Shown here piece after piece: positions 36,948 to 44,604 of a stretch of DNA of 64,000 bases; position 1 is the stretch's first letter; each line of letters opens with the position of its first letter. Where the stretch lies: the NCBI RefSeq assembly GCF_023746615.1, contig NZ_CP082275.1:3348001-3412000 (forward strand). Reading direction: 5' to 3'. The position numbers and the translations under genes are program-made. Under the pieces are notes generated by a model that was given only the letters and a program-made list of their open reading frames with translations, was not told where the DNA came from and did no database searches. This DNA comes from Grimontia kaedaensis. Its GTDB lineage: Bacteria; Pseudomonadota; Gammaproteobacteria; Enterobacterales; Vibrionaceae.

Positions 36948-37256
36948 CTCGTTCTCCTTATTTACGATTTTATTATTTCAGACCTTGGATACGGAGTAAG
37001 CCAACATAAGGTGGTTTACTTAAATTTACTGACAACCCCGCACACATAACGGACCTTATCCGCATGATACGTTCCCATCATAGATGACCACAAGCTTATC
37101 AACCTGAGGATAAGCTGCGCTTCTCATTTTTATCTTCAAAGCCGCGAAGGCCTGTTGAAAGGTGATAGGTGCGTCACTTTACCGCTGATTTTATTGCTCA
37201 TGACTGAATCACTATGCAAGAATGCGCCATCCTGATACGGGGAAGAAAGAAGAAAT
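36948..37256. promoter_or_regulatory. mdh/argR divergent control region
   Basis: No gene seen. A perfect inverted repeat AGCTTATC/GATAAGCT (37093-37100 and 37109-37116, 8-nt spacer) lies midway. TGAATCACTATGCA (37205-37218) resembles an ARG box (TGAAT-N4-ATTCA) with one mismatch and sits where ArgR autorepression would be expected. The rest shows only weak promoter-like sequence. Confidence 0.45.
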
Positions 37257-37727
37257 ATGCGCAATTCAGATAAACAAGATCAATTGGTGAAAGCTTTTAA
37301 AGCCATCCTGAAAGAAGAAAAATTCAGCTCCCAGGGCGAAATCGTGGATGCTCTGAAAGCGCAAGGCTTTGAGAACATTAACCAATCTAAAGTTTCCCGC
37401 ATGCTGACCAAGTTTGGCGCTGTACGTACCCGCAACGCAAAAATGGAAATGGTGTACTGCCTTCCTGTTGAACTTGGCGTACCGACCACCAGTAGCCCGC
37501 TGAAAGAGTTAGTGATGGATATCGACTACAACGATGCTTTGGTTGTTATCCACACAGGTCCGGGTGCGGCACAACTTATTGCCCGCTTGCTGGACTCTCT
37601 GGGTAAAGCAGAAGGTATTCTGGGCGTGGTAGCCGGTGACGACACCATCTTTATCACCCCAACGCGCTCTACCACCACTGCGCGACTGTTTGAAGCCGTT
37701 TGCGGACTTTTCGATTACTCCCGCTAA
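37257..37727 (+). CDS. argR: Arginine repressor
   Basis: 156 aa (E. coli 156). The N-terminal winged helix binds ARG boxes; residues around NQSKVSRMLTKFGAVRTRN form the recognition part. The C-terminal arginine-binding hexamerisation domain has HTGPGAAQLIARLLD and GDDTIFI. Represses arginine-synthesis genes and is a Xer-recombination cofactor in E. coli. Divergent from mdh. Confidence 0.97.
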   Translation: MRNSDKQDQLVKAFKAILKEEKFSSQGEIVDALKAQGFENINQSKVSRMLTKFGAVRTRNAKMEMVYCLPVELGVPTTSSPLKELVMDIDYNDALVVIHTGPGAAQLIARLLDSLGKAEGILGVVAGDDTIFITPTRSTTTARLFEAVCGLFDYSR

Positions 37728-38128
37728 CTCACACTGAGAAACCTTGCAAATAGGCAGGATGATTTTCCAACCATACTGCCTATTTCTTTATCCAACCATC
37801 ACATTCTGAGACATCATTCCATCTCAATAATAAGACTTTCCCGCTTTTATCTTCCCTCATACCTCAATTCAATGCGAAAGATCATGACAAAATATTTCGC
37901 TAGTTTTAAATTTTGGAAACGGATTTGTTATTATTCACAACCAAAGAATCCTAAATACACAAGATAAACTGAGTCTTACACAAGACCGTGAAAAGCAGTA
38001 CTCGTCATTAGGTGAAGACAATAAAGGCGTACAAAATACGCTGTGGAGATAGCCCGCTTCGTTGCGGGTTATCCGCATCTGATGTCAGGTTTTTTTACAC
38101 TTTTACTTGCCGATTAAAGGACAATGGC
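37728..38128 (+). other. argR-TRAP intergenic region with folded leader
   Basis: No gene seen. A likely argR terminator at 37749-37790 (AAATAGGCAG with CTGCCTATTT, 18-nt loop). AT-rich sequence follows. From 38027 come a 5-bp hairpin GCGTA/TACGC, a 10-bp hairpin GATAGCCCGC/GCGGGTTATC (38048-38057 with 38064-38073), and T7 at 38090-38096. This could be a folded 5' leader of the transporter gene. Confidence 0.45.
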
Positions 38129-40699
38129 ATGACGAAGACGACCGAGACACCGCAAGAAGCGCAGGACATTGTCGCTCAAGCGGACACCGGAGCCCGCGCT
38201 CCGTCAGGTTTACCGGGAAAAATCCTCTGGTTTGTTCCCCTGTGCTGGTCTATTTTCCAGCTCTGGTATGCCTCACCATTTACTGTCGCTCTCAATGATA
38301 CCGAGGCACGATCGATTCACTTGGCGTTTGCTATCTTTCTGGCATTCACCGCTTACCCCGCATTGAAAAATTCTCCACGAGATCGCATTCCTGTCCAGGA
38401 CTGGATATTTGCCCTAGTGGGAAGTTTTGCAGCCGGGTACCTTTTCCTTTTCTACACCGAACTGGCTTCCCGTGCTGGTGCTCCAACAAGCTTTGATATC
38501 GTTGTTGCAGTCACAGGTATGATTTTGCTGCTGGAAGCGACACGACGCGCCCTTGGCCCACCGCTGATGGTCGTCGCACTGGTATTTCTTATCTATACCT
38601 TCGCAGGCCCCCATATGCCCGATGTTATCGCGCACAAAGGGGCAAGCCTGAATAAAGCCATGTCGCACATGTGGCTGACCACTGAAGGTGTATTTGGTGT
38701 CGCACTGGGCGTATCAACATCTTTTGTTTTCCTGTTTGTACTCTTCGGTGCCTTGCTTGATCGTGCTGGTGCAGGTGGCTACTTCATCAAAGTGGCCTTT
38801 TCTATGCTAGGTCATATGCGTGGCGGTCCGGCAAAAGCTGCCGTTGTTGCTTCTGGTCTGTCAGGCCTGATTTCCGGCTCATCCATCGCGAACGTTGTAA
38901 CAACGGGTGTATTCACCATTCCACTGATGAAACGTGTCGGTTTCCCGGGCACTAAAGCCGGTGCAGTAGAAGTTGCCGCATCGACAAATGGTCAGCTGAC
39001 GCCACCTATCATGGGTGCAGCAGCCTTCCTGATGGTGGAATACGTAGGTATTCCTTACATCGAAGTGATTAAAGCGGCGATTTTACCAGCCATCATTTCT
39101 TACATAGCTCTGATTTACATCGTCCACCTTGAAGCTTGTAAGGCTGGTATGACAGGCCTTCCACGTCGTCATCAGTCAACGTTGGTACAATCTCTGCTGA
39201 GCTTCCTGACCATCGTGATTGGTATCTGTGTACTGAGCTTTGCGGTTTACTACGGTATTGGCTGGACCAAAGATGTGTTTGGTGCGGCGGCGAGCCCAAT
39301 CATTGCAGTAGCAATTTTCATTGCCTACATCGCACTGGTTCGCTACTCAGCGCAATACAAGAAAGAGGCAGTAGAGGACCCAGCAGATACCGACCTTTCT
39401 GAACTACCTGATCCAGGTCCAACTGCACGTTCAGGCCTCTACTACCTGTTGCCAATCGTGGTACTGGTATGGTGTCTGATGGTTGAGCGCTTCTCACCAG
39501 GCCTGTCTGCATTCTGGGCAACCTTGTTCATGATGTTCATCGTGGTCACGCAACGCCCACTGTTTGCTTTCTTCCATGGCGAATCTAACTTCGGCGAAGA
39601 AATCAAAAACGGTTTTATCGACTTGGCAGAAGGCTTTGTTGCAGGTGCACGTAATATGATTGGTATCGGTGTAGCTACAGCTGCAGCGGGCATCGTGGTA
39701 GGCGTGGTCACACTGACTGGTATCGGCCTGGTGATGACGGACTTCGTTGAGTTCATCTCAGGCGGTAACATCATGCTGATGTTGCTGTTCACTGCAATCA
39801 TCAGTTTGATTCTGGGAATGGGTCTGCCAACCACGGCAAACTACATCGTGGTATCCACCCTGATGGCGCCGGTTATCGTGACACTGGGTGCGCAAGAAGG
39901 GCTTATCATCCCATTGATCGCCGTTCACCTGTTCGTGTTCTACTTCGGGATTCTGGCAGATGACACTCCACCTGTTGGTCTTGCTGCCTTTGCGGCAGCG
40001 GCGATTGCGAAATCTGACCCCATCAAAACCGGTATCCAGGGTTTCACTTACGATATCAGGACCGCGATCCTGCCGTTTATGTTCATCTTCAACACCCAGC
40101 TGCTGTTGATGGACATTGAAGGCCCAGTGCATCTTATGCTGACCATTGGCTCAGCCGTGATTGCTATGCTCGCCTTCTCAGCCGCGACACAAGGTTGGTG
40201 GTTCACCAGAAACAAGTGGTGGGAAACGCTGCTGCTGCTGTTGATCACTTTCTCACTGTTCCGTCCTGGCTATTGGTGGGATCAGATTCACCCAGCAACT
40301 AACGATTACCCAGGTTCGTCTATCATTGAAGTGGCAGAAAAACTGCCAGATGGTCAAACGCTTAACTTGCAAGTCCGCGGTGAAACCATCGACGGTGATA
40401 TCGTCACCAAACACGTTCACCTGCCCGTTGACTATGCACAGGCTGAAGGGCTCGCGCGTGTGATGTCAACCGGTTTGGAATTGCGTGACGAAGAAGGGGC
40501 AAAACTGGTCGATATGGTTCAGTGGGGCAGTCCTGCATCGGATGCGGGTATCGACTTCGACTGGGAGATTGTTCAGGTGAGTACACCGGCAGACCGACCA
40601 GCCAAAGAGTGGGTCTTTGTTCCTACCCTGCTTCTGCTTGCTGCCATGGCCTGGAACCAGCGCCGTCGCATCAAGGTCGCAGAACAACAAACAGCGTAA
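38129..40699 (+). CDS. TRAP transporter, fused small and large permease
   Basis: 856 aa from the ATG at 38129, selected for the AAGG 8 nt upstream; earlier in-frame codons run into the folded leader. About 18 transmembrane segments. The N-terminal part corresponds to the 4-TM DctQ-like subunit, the rest to the DctM subunit (SGLISGSSIANVVTTG, GLPTTANYIVVSTLMAP). Such fused permeases usually work with TAXI-type binding proteins to import organic acids or amino acids with Na+. No binding-protein gene is next to it. The substrate is unknown. A soluble C-terminal stretch (about 720-820) precedes the last helix. Confidence 0.9.
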   Translation: MTKTTETPQEAQDIVAQADTGARAPSGLPGKILWFVPLCWSIFQLWYASPFTVALNDTEARSIHLAFAIFLAFTAYPALKNSPRDRIPVQDWIFALVGSFAAGYLFLFYTELASRAGAPTSFDIVVAVTGMILLLEATRRALGPPLMVVALVFLIYTFAGPHMPDVIAHKGASLNKAMSHMWLTTEGVFGVALGVSTSFVFLFVLFGALLDRAGAGGYFIKVAFSMLGHMRGGPAKAAVVASGLSGLISGSSIANVVTTGVFTIPLMKRVGFPGTKAGAVEVAASTNGQLTPPIMGAAAFLMVEYVGIPYIEVIKAAILPAIISYIALIYIVHLEACKAGMTGLPRRHQSTLVQSLLSFLTIVIGICVLSFAVYYGIGWTKDVFGAAASPIIAVAIFIAYIALVRYSAQYKKEAVEDPADTDLSELPDPGPTARSGLYYLLPIVVLVWCLMVERFSPGLSAFWATLFMMFIVVTQRPLFAFFHGESNFGEEIKNGFIDLAEGFVAGARNMIGIGVATAAAGIVVGVVTLTGIGLVMTDFVEFISGGNIMLMLLFTAIISLILGMGLPTTANYIVVSTLMAPVIVTLGAQEGLIIPLIAVHLFVFYFGILADDTPPVGLAAFAAAAIAKSDPIKTGIQGFTYDIRTAILPFMFIFNTQLLLMDIEGPVHLMLTIGSAVIAMLAFSAATQGWWFTRNKWWETLLLLLITFSLFRPGYWWDQIHPATNDYPGSSIIEVAEKLPDGQTLNLQVRGETIDGDIVTKHVHLPVDYAQAEGLARVMSTGLELRDEEGAKLVDMVQWGSPASDAGIDFDWEIVQVSTPADRPAKEWVFVPTLLLLAAMAWNQRRRIKVAEQQTA

Positions 40700-40750
40700 T
40701 CAGCCCGGGGCATTACGCCCCGGTTACTACCAAACAAGAGAGTAGACGAT

Positions 40751-41188
40751 ATGTATAAACACATTCTGGTCCCTGTTGATTTGAATGATGAAAGCTTTGC
40801 TGATAAGGCAGTTGAGCACGCTGTTTGGCTGGCAGAACAAACAGGTGCCACTCTGCACCTGCTCACTGCGCTGCCGGGAATTCATAACTCCATGGTGCAG
40901 TCATACTTCCCCGAAGATGCCGCCCGCCAAATGAAGCAAGACGTTCGTAACAACCTGAAAGCCTTTGCTGAACGCATCGTGCCAGAGGGCGTGACGTACG
41001 ATTTGTCAGTGGCTGAAGGCAAACCTTACAAGGCCATCGTCAAAACCGCTGACAACCTAGCCTGTGATTTGATTGTGATGCCCAGCCACAAGCGCTCTAA
41101 AGCCAACAAACTGATTATCGGTTCTGTGGCATCCAAGGTACTGGAGCAGTCAAAAATCAACGTGTTGATCATGAAGCCACAAGGCTGA
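40751..41188 (+). CDS. Universal stress protein of the TRAP operon (TeaD-like)
   Basis: 145-aa single UspA domain. The N-terminal ILVPVDLNDESFADKA and C-terminal GSVASKVLEQSKINVLIM fit the ATP-binding UspA class, although the first glycines of the G-2X-G-9X-G motif are altered. It starts 51 nt after the TRAP permease and before a shared terminator. A UspA protein in a TRAP operon regulates uptake in Halomonas (TeaD), so a regulatory role here is reasonable inference. Confidence 0.88.
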   Translation: MYKHILVPVDLNDESFADKAVEHAVWLAEQTGATLHLLTALPGIHNSMVQSYFPEDAARQMKQDVRNNLKAFAERIVPEGVTYDLSVAEGKPYKAIVKTADNLACDLIVMPSHKRSKANKLIIGSVASKVLEQSKINVLIMKPQG

Positions 41189-41206
41189 TTACCTGCACTA
41201 AGAACT

Positions 41207-41235
41207 AAAAAGGGCGGTAAAATACCGCCCTTTTT
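41207..41235. terminator. Bidirectional terminator, usp/ubiX
   Basis: AAAAAGGGCGGTA (41207-41219), AAA loop, TACCGCCCTTTTT (41223-41235). Serves both converging genes. Confidence 0.9.
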
Positions 41236-41252
41236 CTTTTTTACAACCTGAG

Positions 41253-41885
41253 TTACTTTTCACGCTGGTCATAGCCCCACCTTGGCACAAGGACTTGCTC
41301 AATACCAAGATGGTCAAGAATACGCGCCACCATAAAGTCCACCAGATCGTCTATGGACTTGGGTTGGTGATAAAAGCCCGGTGCCGCCGGCATGATGGTC
41401 ACACCCATTTGCGACAGCTTCAGCATGTTCTCTAAATGTAATGTGGAAAACGGCGTTTCACGCACCACCAAAAGCAATTGGCCTCGCTCTTTCAAAACGA
41501 CATCGGCAGCACGCTCTGCCAGATTATCCGACATCCCATGGGCAATCGCCGCCAGCGAGCCAGCGGAGCATGGGCACACTACCATTTTCTTGGGCGCTGC
41601 GGAGCCAGATGCGACTGGCGAAAACCAATCTTCTTTACCACACACCACCAATTTATCAGTCGGTACATTGAGGTGTTTCACCAAAGCTTCTTTTGCCGCT
41701 TCTGGGCCTGATGGCAGTTTTAAACCATGCTCAGTGGCCAACACTACACGCGCAGCAGATGACACCAGCAGATAGACTTCATAGTCTGCCGCCAACAAGC
41801 ACTCCAGCAGACGGAGTCCATAAGGCGCACCAGAAGCACCGCTCCATGCCAGTGTGATGCGTTTGTCGCTCATTGAAGTTGCCAT
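41253..41885 (-). CDS. ubiX: Flavin prenyltransferase
   Basis: Makes prenylated FMN, the cofactor of the UbiD decarboxylase in ubiquinone synthesis. 210 aa; ATG 41873 (MSDKRITL) is an alternative start. Family blocks: WSGASGAPYG, VVCPCSAGSLAAIAHG, VVRETPFSTLHLENM and MPAAPGFYHQPKS. 7 nt after mpl, so mpl-ubiX is an operon. Confidence 0.95.
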   Translation of the reverse strand: MATSMSDKRITLAWSGASGAPYGLRLLECLLAADYEVYLLVSSAARVVLATEHGLKLPSGPEAAKEALVKHLNVPTDKLVVCGKEDWFSPVASGSAAPKKMVVCPCSAGSLAAIAHGMSDNLAERAADVVLKERGQLLLVVRETPFSTLHLENMLKLSQMGVTIMPAAPGFYHQPKSIDDLVDFMVARILDHLGIEQVLVPRWGYDQREK

Positions 41886-41892
41886 GTTTCCC

Positions 41893-43248
41893 TTATCGTT
41901 GTTCTAACGCAGCTTTCAGTTTGTCGTGAATGCCACCAAAACCACCATTACTCATCACCAGTATAACGTCGTCCGCTTTGGCCTCGCTGACGATGCCTGA
42001 AACCAGTGCATCAATCTCATCAAAGGTTTGCGCTGGTGCTTTGCACGCTTCCGCTACATCTTTGACAGACCATTCGATATGCTCCGGCTGGAAGAGCAAT
42101 ACCTCATCGGCAGCATCCAATGACGGTGCAATATCATCTTTATGTACGCCAAGTTTCATCGTGTTGGATCTTGGCTCCAGCACAGCAAGGATTCTACGTT
42201 CACCCACTTTGGCGCGAAGTCCTTCCAAGGTGGTTCTAATCGCCGTTGGATGGTGGGCGAAATCATCGTAAACCGTGACACCTTTGAAATCGCCTTTGTG
42301 CTCGAGACGGCGTTTAGTATTAATAAAACTGCCTAACGCTTTACAAGCCAGATCTGGGGTTACGCCGACGTGACGAGCAGCGGCGATGGTCATCAGTGCA
42401 TTGCTGACATTGTGATCACCAATCAGATCCCACTTCACCATGCCAACCAACTCGCCATCAAACCAAACATCAAATTCACTACCGTCAGCTACGCGCTTTT
42501 CTGCCTTCCAGATACCGTCTTCGCCAGCAAACTCCAACTCGCTCCAGCAGCCCATCTCCAACGTTGATTTGATGTTCTCATCATTCGAGGGTGCAATAAT
42601 ACGACCGATACCCGGTACAGTGCGCACCAAATGATGGAATTGACGTTTGATAGCATGCAGATCGTCGAAGATGTCGGCATGATCGAACTCAAGATTGTTC
42701 ATGATCAGCGTGCGTGGATGGTAATGCACGAACTTAGAACGCTTGTCAAAAAAAGCACTGTCGTATTCATCGGCTTCGACCACAAAGAACATCGTTTCAC
42801 CGAGGCGCGCAGATATGCCGAAGTTGCCCGGCACACCACCAATCAGGAAGCCTGGCTGGTAGCCGCAATCTTCCAATACCCACGCCAGCATGCTTGCCGT
42901 GGTGGTTTTGCCATGAGTACCAGCCACAGCAAGCACCCAACGGTCTTTTAGCAGAAAATCCAGCAGCCACTGTGGGCCTGAAGTGTAATTGAGGTTGTGA
43001 TTAAGCACATACTCCACACACGGATTGCCGCGACTCATGGCGTTACCCACCACCACCAGATCCGGAGCCGGATCAAGCTGAGAAGGGTCATAGCCCTGAA
43101 TAATCTCAATACCCTGAGATTCCAGCAGTGTACTCATAGGTGGGTAAACATTGGCGTCACAACCTGTCACTTTATGACCTAGTTGTCTGGCTAGAATGGC
43201 TGCGCCGCCCATAAAGGTGCCGCAAATCCCCAAAATGTGTATATGCAT
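41893..43248 (-). CDS. mpl: UDP-MurNAc:L-Ala-gamma-D-Glu-meso-DAP ligase
   Basis: Recycles murein by attaching the salvaged tripeptide to UDP-MurNAc. 451 aa, Mur-ligase fold. N-terminal HILGICGTFMGG, ATP-binding GTHGKTTTASM (about residues 112-122), and the central VEADEYDSAFFD. The GTFMGG form separates Mpl from MurC. Divergent from fbp, with which it neighbours in many gammaproteobacteria. Confidence 0.96.
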   Translation of the reverse strand: MHIHILGICGTFMGGAAILARQLGHKVTGCDANVYPPMSTLLESQGIEIIQGYDPSQLDPAPDLVVVGNAMSRGNPCVEYVLNHNLNYTSGPQWLLDFLLKDRWVLAVAGTHGKTTTASMLAWVLEDCGYQPGFLIGGVPGNFGISARLGETMFFVVEADEYDSAFFDKRSKFVHYHPRTLIMNNLEFDHADIFDDLHAIKRQFHHLVRTVPGIGRIIAPSNDENIKSTLEMGCWSELEFAGEDGIWKAEKRVADGSEFDVWFDGELVGMVKWDLIGDHNVSNALMTIAAARHVGVTPDLACKALGSFINTKRRLEHKGDFKGVTVYDDFAHHPTAIRTTLEGLRAKVGERRILAVLEPRSNTMKLGVHKDDIAPSLDAADEVLLFQPEHIEWSVKDVAEACKAPAQTFDEIDALVSGIVSEAKADDVILVMSNGGFGGIHDKLKAALEQR

Positions 43249-43380
43249 AAGGTTCCGTCAGCTTAAAACCGTCGTTCTGTGTCTCCAAGGATCACAGATC
43301 CCGACATGTCCAAATTACTTCGATACGAATAAAAAGTTCTACACTATAAAATGTGTAATAAGTTGATTTTCTGTCCGGTT

Positions 43381-43412
43381 GTGACGTCACGTTTTTGGCA
43401 AAAATTTTTGCC
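43381..43412. promoter_or_regulatory. Two perfect palindromes upstream of fbp
   Basis: GTGACGTCAC (43381-43390) and GGCAAAAATTTTTGCC (43397-43412) are both perfect palindromes, 6 bp apart, in the 294-bp mpl/fbp divergent gap. Their symmetry and place suit regulator binding, but I cannot assign a known factor: the 16-mer lacks the central CG of LacI-type sites, and the 10-mer lacks CRP spacing. Confidence 0.5.
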
Positions 43413-43542
43413 TGTCACCCAAGCGGCGCGCTGGACGCTCGAAATCAACCAGGAAAGCAAAGATCTTTTTGCACTTCGCTTGCGACTTTGTTTTCCAGCA
43501 TCTTACCCAAGAATCTAATAACAGACATCAAAAGGATCTGGA

Positions 43543-44559
43543 ATGTCCGATATGCGTACACTTGGCGAGTTCATTGTTGAAAAACAACATGAATACCCTA
43601 GCGCCAGTGGAGAACTCAGCTCACTACTCTCTTCTATCCGACTGGCCGCCAAAATCGTTAACCGTGAAATCAACAAAGCTGGGCTCGCTGATATCACCGG
43701 CGCATTTGGTGGTGAGAACGTCCAAGGTGAAGAACAACAAAAATTGGACGTCTACGCGAACGAAAAATTCAAAGCTGCGATGGCTGCACGCGATCAAGTA
43801 TGTGGGGTGGCGAGCGAAGAAGAAGATGACGCGGTCATCTTCGATACCGAACTCGGTCGTAACGCTAAATATGTCATCCTGATGGACCCACTCGATGGCT
43901 CCTCCAACATCGACGTGAACGTATCGGTAGGTACCATTTTCTCCATCTACCGTCGCGTCTCTCCCATTGGCCAACCGGCTACCATGGAAGATTTCCTGCA
44001 GCCAGGTAATCAACAGGTTGCTGCCGGCTACATCATCTATGGCTCATCCACCATGTTGGTTTACACCACAGGTAACGGCGTACATGGGTTCACCTATGAC
44101 CCATCCATTGGTGCATTTTGCTTGTCCCACGAGAACATGACCATCCCAGAAGATGGCAAAATTTACTCCATTAATGAAGGCAACTACATCCGCTTCCCGC
44201 TCGGAGTGAAAAAGTACATCAAATACTGTCAGGAAAATGAACCTGCGGATGGCCGTCCTTACACTTCGCGCTACATTGGCTCTCTGGTATCAGACTTCCA
44301 CCGCAACATGCTGAAAGGCGGACTATACCTGTATCCAAGTACAGCAGCTTACCCAAGCGGTAAACTGCGCCTGCTTTATGAGTGCAACCCAATGGCTTTC
44401 ATTATCGAGCAAGCAGGTGGTAAAGCATCAGATGGCGCACAACGCATCATGGATATCAAACCTACCGAACTCCACCAGCGCGTGCCGTTTTTTGTTGGCT
44501 CAACCCACATGGTTGAGAAAGTCGAAGAGTTCCTCGAGAACTTCCCAGACGAAGAATAA
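43543..44559 (+). CDS. fbp: Fructose-1,6-bisphosphatase class I
   Basis: Gluconeogenic removal of the 1-phosphate. 338 aa (E. coli 332). The metal-binding motif is in LMDPLDGSSNIDVNV; the substrate loop is near LYPSTAAYPSGKLRLLYE with the active-site block ECNPMAFIIEQAGG. AAGGATCTGGA precedes the ATG. Regulatory palindromes lie 130-160 nt upstream. Confidence 0.97.
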   Translation: MSDMRTLGEFIVEKQHEYPSASGELSSLLSSIRLAAKIVNREINKAGLADITGAFGGENVQGEEQQKLDVYANEKFKAAMAARDQVCGVASEEEDDAVIFDTELGRNAKYVILMDPLDGSSNIDVNVSVGTIFSIYRRVSPIGQPATMEDFLQPGNQQVAAGYIIYGSSTMLVYTTGNGVHGFTYDPSIGAFCLSHENMTIPEDGKIYSINEGNYIRFPLGVKKYIKYCQENEPADGRPYTSRYIGSLVSDFHRNMLKGGLYLYPSTAAYPSGKLRLLYECNPMAFIIEQAGGKASDGAQRIMDIKPTELHQRVPFFVGSTHMVEKVEEFLENFPDEE

Positions 44560-44565
44560 GCCAGT

Positions 44566-44597
44566 AAAAAAGCCCGGTTTCACAACCGGGCTTTTAT
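44566..44597. terminator. Bidirectional terminator, fbp/tamB
   Basis: AAAAGCCCGGTT (44568-44579), TCAC loop, AACCGGGCTTTT (44584-44595). Confidence 0.9.
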
Positions 44598-44604
44598 TTT
44601 GAGA

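Noticed and set aside
40404..40866. Several minus-strand frames opposite the end of the TRAP permease and the stress-protein gene
   Set aside because: Overlapping each other in different frames and without ribosome sites; shadows of real genes.
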